A stretch of DNA of 34,045 bases from an uncultured Chlorobiaceae bacterium. Its GTDB lineage: Bacteria > Bacteroidota > Chlorobiia > Chlorobiales > Chlorobiaceae. The notes below the pieces were generated by a model. That model was not told the DNA's origin. It ran no database searches and worked only from the letters and a program-made list of their open reading frames with translations. How positions within the stretch are numbered: the stretch's first letter is position 1; each line of letters starts with the position of its first letter. Below, in pieces: positions 28,134 through 34,045 of the stretch. The stretch lies in assembly GCA_903915955.1 (NCBI GenBank), contig CAIWUU010000175.1, positions 1 to 34,045 of the forward strand, written 5' to 3'. Position numbers and translations under genes: made by a program.

Positions 28134-29885
28134 ATGAAAAATCTTCTCAGCCTCAAACCTTATCTGTTAAGGTATAAAAAAAATCTGTGGTCAGGCTTTC
28201 TCTTTATCATTCTGACCAACCTCTTCGCCGTCATCGCTCCAAAATATATCGGGCTTGCCATCGACACCATGAGTCACAAGTTCGTGCTGTTGGACATCCT
28301 CCGCAACACCGGCCTCTATTTTCTTTTTGCCCTGCTGAGCGGCTACTTTCTCTTTCTTGTCCGCCAGAACATTATTGTCGCCTCACGAAACATCGAATTT
28401 GACCTTAAAAACGACTATTACCAACACCTGCAAAGCCTGCCGAAACGGTTTTACAATACCACCAGCACTGGCGAGCTCATCTCAAGAGGCACCAACGACC
28501 TGAACGCCATCAGAGAGTTTCTTGGTCCCGGCATCATGTACTCACTCAACACCTTCTTCAGGCTTGTGTTCGCGCTTGTGGCAATGATTGCCATCTCCCC
28601 AAAGCTCACCCTCTTCGCCCTGCTGCCCGCTCCCATTCTGAGCTATTCAGTCTATAAAATCGGCAGCTCCATGCAAAAACGATCGAAAAGCATTCAGGAG
28701 AGCTATGCAGCCATAACCAATCTGGTACAGGAAAACCTCTCCGGCATCAGGGTTGTAAAAAGCTACACCCGCGAATCCTTTGAGATCCAGCGGTTTGCAA
28801 CCCTCAACAAAGAGTACTATCGTAAAAACCTCTCACTCGGAAAACTGCAAGCGCTCTTTTTCGCCTTTCTCACCTCTATGACCGCATTCTCACTGCTCCC
28901 TGTTGTCTGGGTTGGAGGTATCAGCGTTATTGAAGGAAGCATGACCATCGGAGGTATCGCAGAATTTATTGTCTATGTCTCCATGCTGAGCTGGCCGATC
29001 ATCTCCATAGGCTGGGTCACCAGTATTATCCAGAGAGCAGCATCTGCACAGATACGACTGAACGAAATATTCAGCATCAAACCAGACATCACCAAAGAAG
29101 AAAATAACTATACTGATGATAAAAACTTTACCAGCACACTTTCATTCCGGAACATCAGCTTTCACTACCCCGGGCAGGAGAAAAACCCTGTCCTGAACAA
29201 CATTTCCCTTGACATTGCCGCTGGCTCGAAAGTTGCAATCGTCGGAGCAACAGGTTCAGGAAAAACAACGCTGGTCAACCTGATACCGCGACTCTGCGAA
29301 CCGGTCGGGGGATCGATCCTGCTTGATGGCCGAGACATCCGAAGCTTTCCGATCACCACATTGAGAGAACTCGTCGGCTTTGTCCCCCAGGTGAACTTTC
29401 TCTTTTCCGACACTATCTCCCACAACATCAACTGGGGCAGTCGGAATGATGAGGCCGAAGCGGTCATTGAAGCAAGCAAAATAGCCATGCTCCATGACGA
29501 CGTCGAGGATTTCCCCGACGGATTCGAGACCATGCTTGGAGAAAAAGGAATCAACCTCTCTGGAGGACAGAAGCAGAGAGCATGTATTGCCAGAGCCATT
29601 GCCTGGAAACCCCGTCTCCTCGTGCTCGACGACGCCCTTTCAGCCGTTGACACCGACACCGAAGCACGCATCTTTGAAGCACTTTTGCAGAAGCTCCCCG
29701 ACACCACCATCCTGCTGATCAGCCACCGTATCTCTACAGTGAAAAATTGCGACCGCATTGTGGTACTGAAGGAGGGCGCCATTGTTGAGAGTGGCACACA
29801 CGAGGAACTACTGCAGCAGAAACATCTCTACGCAGAACTCTACAACCAGCAGTTGCTGGAGGAGGAGATACTCTCTATTTCATAG
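28134..29885 (+). CDS. ABC exporter half-transporter (MsbA/LmrA type)
   Basis: A 583-residue fused membrane and ATPase protein. Six membrane helices span residues 1-310. The nucleotide-binding domain has Walker A 'VGATGSGKTTLVN', Q-loop 'GFVPQVNFLFSDTI', signature 'LSGGQKQRACIARA', Walker B 'LLVLDDALSAVD' and the H-loop 'LLISHRISTV'. It would work as a homodimer or heterodimer exporting lipids, peptides or drugs; the substrate cannot be read. The start is ATG 28134, with no clear Shine-Dalgarno. Its 3' end overlaps the convergent csm-like gene by 11 bp. Confidence 0.92.
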   Translation: MKNLLSLKPYLLRYKKNLWSGFLFIILTNLFAVIAPKYIGLAIDTMSHKFVLLDILRNTGLYFLFALLSGYFLFLVRQNIIVASRNIEFDLKNDYYQHLQSLPKRFYNTTSTGELISRGTNDLNAIREFLGPGIMYSLNTFFRLVFALVAMIAISPKLTLFALLPAPILSYSVYKIGSSMQKRSKSIQESYAAITNLVQENLSGIRVVKSYTRESFEIQRFATLNKEYYRKNLSLGKLQALFFAFLTSMTAFSLLPVVWVGGISVIEGSMTIGGIAEFIVYVSMLSWPIISIGWVTSIIQRAASAQIRLNEIFSIKPDITKEENNYTDDKNFTSTLSFRNISFHYPGQEKNPVLNNISLDIAAGSKVAIVGATGSGKTTLVNLIPRLCEPVGGSILLDGRDIRSFPITTLRELVGFVPQVNFLFSDTISHNINWGSRNDEAEAVIEASKIAMLHDDVEDFPDGFETMLGEKGINLSGGQKQRACIARAIAWKPRLLVLDDALSAVDTDTEARIFEALLQKLPDTTILLISHRISTVKNCDRIVVLKEGAIVESGTHEELLQQKHLYAELYNQQLLEEEILSIS

Positions 29886-29925
29886 AAGGAGGATTGCCGG
29901 GAGCAATAAGTTTCTTTTCTCCTGT
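29841..29925. repeat. Direct repeat copy A (ABC exporter / csm-like 3' ends)
   Basis: This 85-bp segment covers the overlapping 3' ends of the ABC exporter and csm-like genes. It aligns without gaps to 30248-30332 (offset 407); by hand count 73 of 85 positions match. The first 38 bases are nearly identical. Confidence 0.9.
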
Positions 29926-30159
29926 CGACGGTTTTGGAACAATGGCTGACAACACGTTCTGCAATATCTGGAGTAACGCATTAAAAAAAGAGGTAGTAAG
30001 CTCAATAGAGGCTTTGCTCAAGGGTAAAAAAACATCCGTAGCAGATTTAATCCCATTAGTAATCATTTCAACCTGCTGCTGGTTAATTTTACCCAAGGTC
30101 TCAACCAGATTGGCGGAGAGAGCGGACAAATCATTGTTTTTTATTGTTTCGTTTGACAT
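29875..30159 (-). CDS. Probable CsmB/CsmF-family chlorosome envelope protein
   Basis: A 94-residue protein, 'MSNETIKNNDLSALSANLVETLGK' followed by 'VEMITNGIKSATDVFLPLSKA' and 'NALLQILQNVLSAIVPKP'. The N-terminal MSN, the repeated amphipathic helices, the 'PL.K' in the middle and the 'VLQNV.SAI.PK' ending match my recollection of the small chlorosome envelope proteins CsmB and CsmF (about 75 residues). This one has about 20 extra C-terminal residues (STGEKKLIAPGNPPSMK). Such proteins coat the chlorosome surface. An alternative is a phasin-like helical protein. The ATG at 30159 lacks a strong Shine-Dalgarno. The gene overlaps the ABC exporter tail to tail, and a degenerate copy of its 3' end lies about 400 bp away. 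Confidence 0.65.
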   Translation of the reverse strand: MSNETIKNNDLSALSANLVETLGKINQQQVEMITNGIKSATDVFLPLSKASIELTTSFFNALLQILQNVLSAIVPKPSTGEKKLIAPGNPPSMK

Positions 30160-30247
30160 GGTTGTTAGGGTTTGTAGTTATCAAGATACAGCGATCAAAT
30201 TATAGACCTCACCTTGCAGAAAATATAAGTAAAAATTACTCAAACCC

Positions 30248-30332
30248 TACAACCAGCAGTTGCTGGAAGAGGAGATACTCTCTTTTTCACCGATGGAGAA
30301 TTTCCGGGAGCACCAAGTTCCTCATCTCCTGT
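30248..30332. repeat. Direct repeat copy B (decayed tail remnant)
   Basis: Degenerate second copy of 29841-29925 in an otherwise gene-free stretch (30160-30480). On minus it still reads TGDEELGAPGNSPSVKK, parallel to TGEKKLIAPGNPPSMK of the csm-like gene. The stop codon is lost, so the frame runs on. It is a remnant, not a working gene. Confidence 0.88.
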
Positions 30333-30365
30333 AGTCTGTTTACGAGTAATCGCCGTTCCCGAAAA

Positions 30366-30470
30366 CTAAAACGCCCGAATAGCCCGAACGCGATTGTTGT
30401 TCCTCCTCTTGTCGTCGTAATGCCCGCCATCGACGAAGAGCTGTACCCAGGCAGTATCCGCATCGCCCAC
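30366..30470 (-). pseudogene. C-terminal fragment of a DUF1566 (Lcl)-type domain
   Basis: In the 321-bp gap between the csm-like gene and purT, the minus strand reads VGDADTAWVQLFVDGG, then HYDDKRRNNNRVRAIRAF and a TAG stop (30368-30366). The 'AW...F.DG' followed by 'VRA(I/V)R' ending is the typical C-terminus of DUF1566/Lcl domains, which are often abundant in these genomes. The frame has no start codon or N-terminal part and enters the purT stop region, so only the last ~35 residues remain. The family call rests on a short match. Confidence 0.55.
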
Positions 30471-30480
30471 CGAGAAACAC

Positions 30481-31653
30481 CTACTCGCTGACCACCCTCA
30501 CCTTCTTTGCATTGGCGATGGCTTTCTCTTTCACAACATTGACGTCGCTCCCCAACTGGTCCGAGGCAAGCGCAACGGCCATTCGGCGATAAGGACGAGT
30601 CGTTGGTTTTCCGAAGATGCGAATGTCGGTATGAGGTTCCTTGAGAGCCTCTTCTACACCAATATATTGAGGATTCTTTCCTGCTGTATCGGCTAACACC
30701 ACAGCACTGGCACCCACCTGCAACAAGGTGATTTCAGGAATAGGCAGACCAAGCACCGCCCGCGCATGAAGCTCAAACTCCGAGAGGTTTTGTGTGCCTG
30801 CAAGCGTCACCATGCCGGTGTCGTGCGGTCGAGGAGAGAGTTCCGAAAAATAGATACCATCATCAGCAAGAAAAAATTCCACACCCCAGATACCTGCGCC
30901 GGTCAGAGAACGGGTCACCTTATCGGCAATCTCCTGAGCCTCCTGCAACTGCTCATCGCCGATAAAGCAGGGTTGCCAGCTCTCCTGATAATCACCCCGC
31001 TCCTGGCGATGGCCGATGGGCGGGCAAAAGAGCGTTGTGCCGTTTTTTTGTGTCACGGTGAGCAGCGTAATCTCGGTATGAAAGTTGACAAACGACTCAA
31101 CAATCACCTCAGCAATATCGCCACGCTTGCCACTCTGCGAATAGCTCCAGGCCCTCTCAATATCCTCCTCGCTTTTCACCGTTGACTGCCCCTTGCCGGA
31201 GGAACTCATCAGCGGTTTGACTACGCAGGGAGTCCCCACCTCCGCCACCGCTGCCCGTAACTCTTCAAGCGAAGCAGCATAACGATAGTTGGCCGTGCGA
31301 AGCCCAAGCTCTTGTGAAGCGAGATCGCGAATGGCTTTGCGATTCATGGTAAAATTGGCAGCCCGCGCCGAAGGCACCACCTGTATCCCCTGCTCTTCGT
31401 AATCATAAAAGCGCTCAGTGCGAATGGCCTCAATTTCAGGCACAATCAGATCAGGCTGATGTTGAGCGACAATGGCATCGAGTGCCTTGCCATCAAGCAT
31501 GTCAATCACTTCACGCTCATCAGCCACCTGCTGCGCTGGCGCATCGTTGTAGCTGTCCACGGCTATTACGTAGTGGCCAAAACGTTTGACGGCAATGACG
31601 AACTCCTTGCCCAGCTCTCCGCTGCCGAGCAGCATGATTTTTTTTGGTCTCAC
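30481..31653 (-). CDS. purT: Formate-dependent phosphoribosylglycinamide formyltransferase
   Basis: A 390-residue ATP-grasp enzyme of purine synthesis that formylates GAR with formate and ATP. '[21 protein letters not shown]' is the N-terminal PurT signature. '[16 protein letters not shown]' is the ATP-grasp loop, '[17 protein letters not shown]' the PurT-specific segment and '[16 protein letters not shown]' the metal and substrate site. The ORF track extends to a GTG at 31746, adding an unconserved 31 residues. The in-frame GTG at 31653 gives [15 protein letters not shown], which matches the family length, so I use it; no strong Shine-Dalgarno confirms it. It follows the antitoxin gene by about 100 bp. 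Confidence 0.94.
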   Translation of the reverse strand: MRPKKIMLLGSGELGKEFVIAVKRFGHYVIAVDSYNDAPAQQVADEREVIDMLDGKALDAIVAQHQPDLIVPEIEAIRTERFYDYEEQGIQVVPSARAANFTMNRKAIRDLASQELGLRTANYRYAASLEELRAAVAEVGTPCVVKPLMSSSGKGQSTVKSEEDIERAWSYSQSGKRGDIAEVIVESFVNFHTEITLLTVTQKNGTTLFCPPIGHRQERGDYQESWQPCFIGDEQLQEAQEIADKVTRSLTGAGIWGVEFFLADDGIYFSELSPRPHDTGMVTLAGTQNLSEFELHARAVLGLPIPEITLLQVGASAVVLADTAGKNPQYIGVEEALKEPHTDIRIFGKPTTRPYRRMAVALASDQLGSDVNVVKEKAIANAKKVRVVSE

Positions 31654-31754
31654 GGGTATAAATTTTCTTGCGATAAAATAAAGAATCAGAAAAATGCGTT
31701 CTACTTTTGAAAAACTTCTTCGATGGGAAAACCCGCAATCCTGCACTATCTGAC

Positions 31755-31991
31755 CTACAACCGATCCCCCTCATCCGGCTCAACCTCTTTCACCCTGGAG
31801 AGTGCCTTCAAAAACTTTTCACGGCTACCCCGTGCAGCTCTTTGGTGCAGGTACTCTTCAGCCGTCAGCGCAGAGATCTTTTCGGCCAGCGCAGTGCTGA
31901 TCAACTGATTCACCGAAATATGCTCCAGAACCGCCAGCTCTTTTGCCTTTTTATGCAATGACTCCGGTAATCTGACACTTAACGTGCTCAT
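31755..31991 (-). CDS. Ribbon-helix-helix antitoxin
   Basis: A 78-residue protein beginning [20 protein letters not shown], then '[22 protein letters not shown]', an RHH (CopG/HicB-like) DNA-binding domain, and a charged C-terminal tail that would wrap the toxin. The ATG at 31991 overlaps the TAA stop of the upstream PIN toxin (TAATG), so the two are translationally coupled. A strong purine-rich site, GGGGAGGGA, precedes it. It is expected to neutralise the toxin and repress the shared promoter. Confidence 0.85.
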   Translation of the reverse strand: MSTLSVRLPESLHKKAKELAVLEHISVNQLISTALAEKISALTAEEYLHQRAARGSREKFLKALSRVKEVEPDEGDRL

Positions 31992-32410
31992 TATCCCTCC
32001 CCTATAAAGTGTAAAAATTCTTTTGGTGTGGCAAGTTTGATCCCGAACGTTTCACATCCCTTAAAGTCACGCTTGTTGAAGGTGACAACCCAGTTACTCT
32101 CCGATTCTACGGCAAGCTCCAGCACCATATCATCTTTGGGATCACTGAGCAACGGCCTCCAAAGGTAAAATATATGCCGTTTATCTCCAGCCAAACAGAG
32201 GTAATCAAGTATGTCATCTATATCCGATGAATCCAGCCCCGACACCATAAGCTCTCTTTTAGCGACAGATTCATACTCCAAAACCAGCGGAACCGAAAGA
32301 GCAATGTCAAATTTTTCAGTCCCAACCAATGAGAGCAAACAAAACGAAGCCCCCTTTTTTGACCGGAGTGCACTGATAAAAACGTTGGTATCAATGACAA
32401 TTTTATCCAT
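31991..32410 (-). CDS. PIN-domain toxin (putative RNase)
   Basis: A 139-residue PIN-domain protein. 'MDKIVIDTNVFISALRSKKG' gives the first acidic site (DTN), 'LEYESV' the second (Glu), 'DPKDDMVLELAVES' the third, and 'VVTFNKRDF' the final conserved segment. PIN toxins of VapC/COG1569 type are Mg-dependent RNases. Here the toxin gene comes first, before the antitoxin, the reverse of most vapBC loci. The ATG at 32410 is the only start compatible with the N-terminal DTN, but no Shine-Dalgarno precedes it and the predicted transcription start is at or next to the ATG. Confidence 0.85.
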   Translation of the reverse strand: MDKIVIDTNVFISALRSKKGASFCLLSLVGTEKFDIALSVPLVLEYESVAKRELMVSGLDSSDIDDILDYLCLAGDKRHIFYLWRPLLSDPKDDMVLELAVESESNWVVTFNKRDFKGCETFGIKLATPKEFLHFIGEG

Positions 32411-32411
32411 G

Positions 32412-32433
32412 GTGGTATTATAGGTAATACCAC
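32412..32433. promoter_or_regulatory. Palindromic operator of the toxin-antitoxin pair
   Basis: A perfect 9-bp inverted repeat, GTGGTATTA (32412-32420) and TAATACCAC (32425-32433), around TAGG. It overlaps the -10 box of the toxin promoter, as expected for autoregulation by the RHH antitoxin. Confidence 0.75.
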
Positions 32434-32445
32434 GTTTTTCTGCAA
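32417..32445 (-). promoter_or_regulatory. Near-consensus sigma-70 promoter of the toxin-antitoxin pair
   Basis: On minus, TTGCAG (32445-32440), a 17-bp spacer and TATAAT (32422-32417). Only 6 nt separate the -10 box from the toxin ATG (32410), which implies a leaderless or nearly leaderless mRNA. Confidence 0.75.
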
Positions 32446-32531
32446 ATTTTATCTAATGTTGCGCTTTAACGATTGATGGGTACTGCCTCCTGGAGGGTGC
32501 GAGAATCAATACTCTTGAGATTCCCATTCAC

Positions 32532-32562
32532 TTGTCTCCAGCTTAAAAACTGGACGTATAAT
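32532..32562 (+). promoter_or_regulatory. Candidate promoter of the methyltransferase gene
   Basis: TTGTCT (32532-32537) and TATAAT (32557-32562) with a 19-bp spacer, longer than ideal. It is the best plus-strand candidate in the 32446-32673 gap. The predicted leader is about 105 nt. Confidence 0.4.
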
Positions 32563-32673
32563 ATAAATCGTTGCTTATCTTTATCGGCTATAACCCTTTG
32601 CTGACCTGCTAAAGGGAAGGGGTTGGGCTGATTCGAAAAAACTATGTGTTTGACATCAGGAGGACCGAAGACT

Positions 32674-34045
32674 ATGCCACTTTTGCACTGGCTTACCCGC
32701 GACAAAGATATTCATGCAGCATCAGAGACGCCCTACCGGCTGCTGGAGGAGGTGCGGGAGCTCTCCTTCGGGGAGCGCGATACGGCCAATATGCTGATTC
32801 AGGGCGACAACCTTGATGCGCTGAAGGCGTTGCTGCCCTACTATGCCGGAAAGGTGAAGTGCATTTTTATTGATCCACCCTACAACACCCGTAGCGCTTT
32901 TGAGCATTACGACGATAATCTGGAGCACACCAAGTGGCTGGCGATGATCTATCCGCGTCTTGAACTCTTGCGAGAGTTGCTGTCGGAGGATGGGAGTATC
33001 TGGGTGACGATTGACGATAATGAGGCGCATTATCTGAAGGTGATCATGGATGAGATTTTTGGGAGGAAGAATTTTGTCGCGAATGTGGTTTGGGAAAAAA
33101 AATATTCGCCTCAAAATGACACAAAATGGCTATCAGACAGCCATGATCATGTTCTTGTTTATGCCAAAAATAAAGAGGTATGGAGGCCATTTCTACTGCC
33201 TCGCACTGCTGACATGGACAAACGATACAAGAATCCGGATAATGACCCAAGAGGCGTATGGAAATCTGTAGATTTCTCTGTAAAAACGTACTCAGCAACC
33301 AATGATTATGATATTACATTATCATCAGGCAGAATTGTTCACCCACCCAAAAGCAGATGCTGGAGCTCTCCTCAAAACAGATATGAAGAACTCATAAAAG
33401 ACAACAGGATATGGTTTGGGAAAAATGGGAATAATGTGCCCGCCCTAAAAACTTTTTTATCAGAAGTACAAGCTGGAAGTGTTTCAAAAACCATTTGGCT
33501 GCGAACTGAAGCTGGCGATAATCAGGAAGGGAAAAAGGAGATCAAGGCATTTGATAATGAAAATGTGTTTACTACACCGAAGCCAGAGCGTCTGTTAAAG
33601 AGGATTTTACACTTATCAACCGATCTGAACGACCTCGTTCTCGACTCCTTCCTCGGCTCCGGTACCACTGCTGCTGTTGCGCATAAAATGGGACGGCGAT
33701 ATATCGGCATCGAGATGGGCGACCACGCCATGACGCATTGCGCCCCGCGTTTGCAGAAGGTCATCGAAGGCGAGCAGGGCGGCATCTCTGAAGCTGTTGG
33801 ATGGAAAGGTGGCGGCGGCTTTCGCTTCTATCGTTTGGGGGTTCCAGTGTTTGACGAAAGTGGCCATGTCTCCCCGGAAATCCGCTTTGCCCCTCTCGCG
33901 GCCCATATCTGGTTTCTTGAAACCGGTATTCCCTACTCCGGCAGCGCCGACTCCCCTCTTTTGGGAAGCCATGAGGGCATCGGCTACTATCTGCTCTATA
34001 ACGGCATTTTGGGCGACAACCGGCCAGAGGGCGGCAATGTGCTGA
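32674..34045 (+). CDS. Type III-like DNA methyltransferase (Mod), 3' end outside window
   Basis: Not in the ORF track because no stop lies in the window. ATG 32674 follows AGGAGG (32658-32663) by 10 nt, and the frame is open to the right edge (457 codons). 'LIQGDNLDALKALLP' and 'IFIDPPYNTRSAFEHYDD' give methyltransferase motif IV (DPPYN). 'DSFLGSGTTAAVAHKMGRRYIGIE' is motif I, the SAM site. Motif IV preceding motif I makes it a beta-class N6-adenine or N4-cytosine methyltransferase, as in type III Mod subunits. The region between (about residues 140-300) should hold the target recognition domain. A res helicase-nuclease gene would be expected downstream, outside the window; a solitary Mod is the alternative. 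Confidence 0.88.
   Translation, partial: MPLLHWLTRDKDIHAASETPYRLLEEVRELSFGERDTANMLIQGDNLDALKALLPYYAGKVKCIFIDPPYNTRSAFEHYDDNLEHTKWLAMIYPRLELLRELLSEDGSIWVTIDDNEAHYLKVIMDEIFGRKNFVANVVWEKKYSPQNDTKWLSDSHDHVLVYAKNKEVWRPFLLPRTADMDKRYKNPDNDPRGVWKSVDFSVKTYSATNDYDITLSSGRIVHPPKSRCWSSPQNRYEELIKDNRIWFGKNGNNVPALKTFLSEVQAGSVSKTIWLRTEAGDNQEGKKEIKAFDNENVFTTPKPERLLKRILHLSTDLNDLVLDSFLGSGTTAAVAHKMGRRYIGIEMGDHAMTHCAPRLQKVIEGEQGGISEAVGWKGGGGFRFYRLGVPVFDESGHVSPEIRFAPLAAHIWFLETGIPYSGSADSPLLGSHEGIGYYLLYNGILGDNRPEGGNVL

Noticed and set aside
29165-29797. Minus-strand ORF of 210 residues
   Set aside because: Antisense shadow of the ABC exporter ATPase domain.
30366-30480. A complete diversity-generating retroelement
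   Set aside because: No reverse transcriptase, paired template/variable repeats or accessory gene is visible in the window; only a short domain tail is present.
30144-30491. Plus-strand ORF of 115 residues in the csm-like/purT gap
   Set aside because: It runs antisense across the decayed repeat and the DUF1566 fragment; no start context or family motif.
32722-33298. Minus-strand ORFs of 130 and 84 residues
   Set aside because: Shadows of the Mod methyltransferase, which reads through on plus with DPPYN and FLGSGTT motifs.

Overview
The window comes from a green sulfur bacterium (Chlorobiaceae, Chlorobium/Pelodictyon type). The diagnostic gene is fmoA (26480-27580), the Fenna-Matthews-Olson bacteriochlorophyll a protein. 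It is supported by a crtC-type carotenoid hydratase next to a Rieske/cytochrome b pair, a probable CsmB/CsmF-family chlorosome envelope protein, two MEP-pathway genes (ispH, ispE) and gltX, which supplies Glu-tRNA for tetrapyrrole synthesis. I cannot name the species from sequence alone.

Layout. (1) 1-6471, all minus strand: ychF, murI, ispH, a large fused flavin/Fe-S oxidoreductase, a small membrane protein, a short CDF-like transporter and the N-terminal part of an AlbA_2 protein that runs off the left edge. The close spacing suggests co-transcription. A 7-bp tandem repeat lies over the 5' end of murI. (2) 6609-14167: cmk-rpsA, era, rodA, a coiled-coil/winged-helix protein, mtaB and apt. 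cmk has no ATG/GTG/TTG start ahead of its P-loop and appears to start at ATA (or ATT). (3) 14263-18485: an HU/IHF protein and ftsH on minus, then gltX and tRNA-Phe on plus. (4) 18606-21724: crtC, petC, petB, the photosynthetic electron-transfer and carotenoid block. (5) 21797-26235: ispE, a SPOR-domain protein, a sigma-54 activator without a sensor domain, and lnt. (6) 26480-30159: fmoA, a MerR-type regulator, an ABC exporter half-transporter and the chlorosome-protein-like gene. (7) 30160-34045: a more accessory end. It holds an ~85-bp degenerate duplication of the ABC/csm-like gene tails, a fragment of a DUF1566 (Lcl)-type domain, purT, a toxin-first PIN/RHH toxin-antitoxin pair with a near-consensus promoter overlapping a perfect palindrome, and the 5' part of a type III-like Mod methyltransferase that runs off the right edge.

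Most genes are housekeeping genes with photosynthesis genes interleaved. Rho-independent terminators separate most convergent or tandem units (after rpsA, rodA, gltX, petB and fmoA). The most unusual observations are the non-canonical cmk start, the apparently leaderless toxin transcript with its operator-promoter overlap, the probable extra chlorosome envelope paralog with a decayed copy of its tail, and the DUF1566 remnant. No clearly new multi-gene system is visible. All function calls are from reading motifs in the translations; no database search was run.
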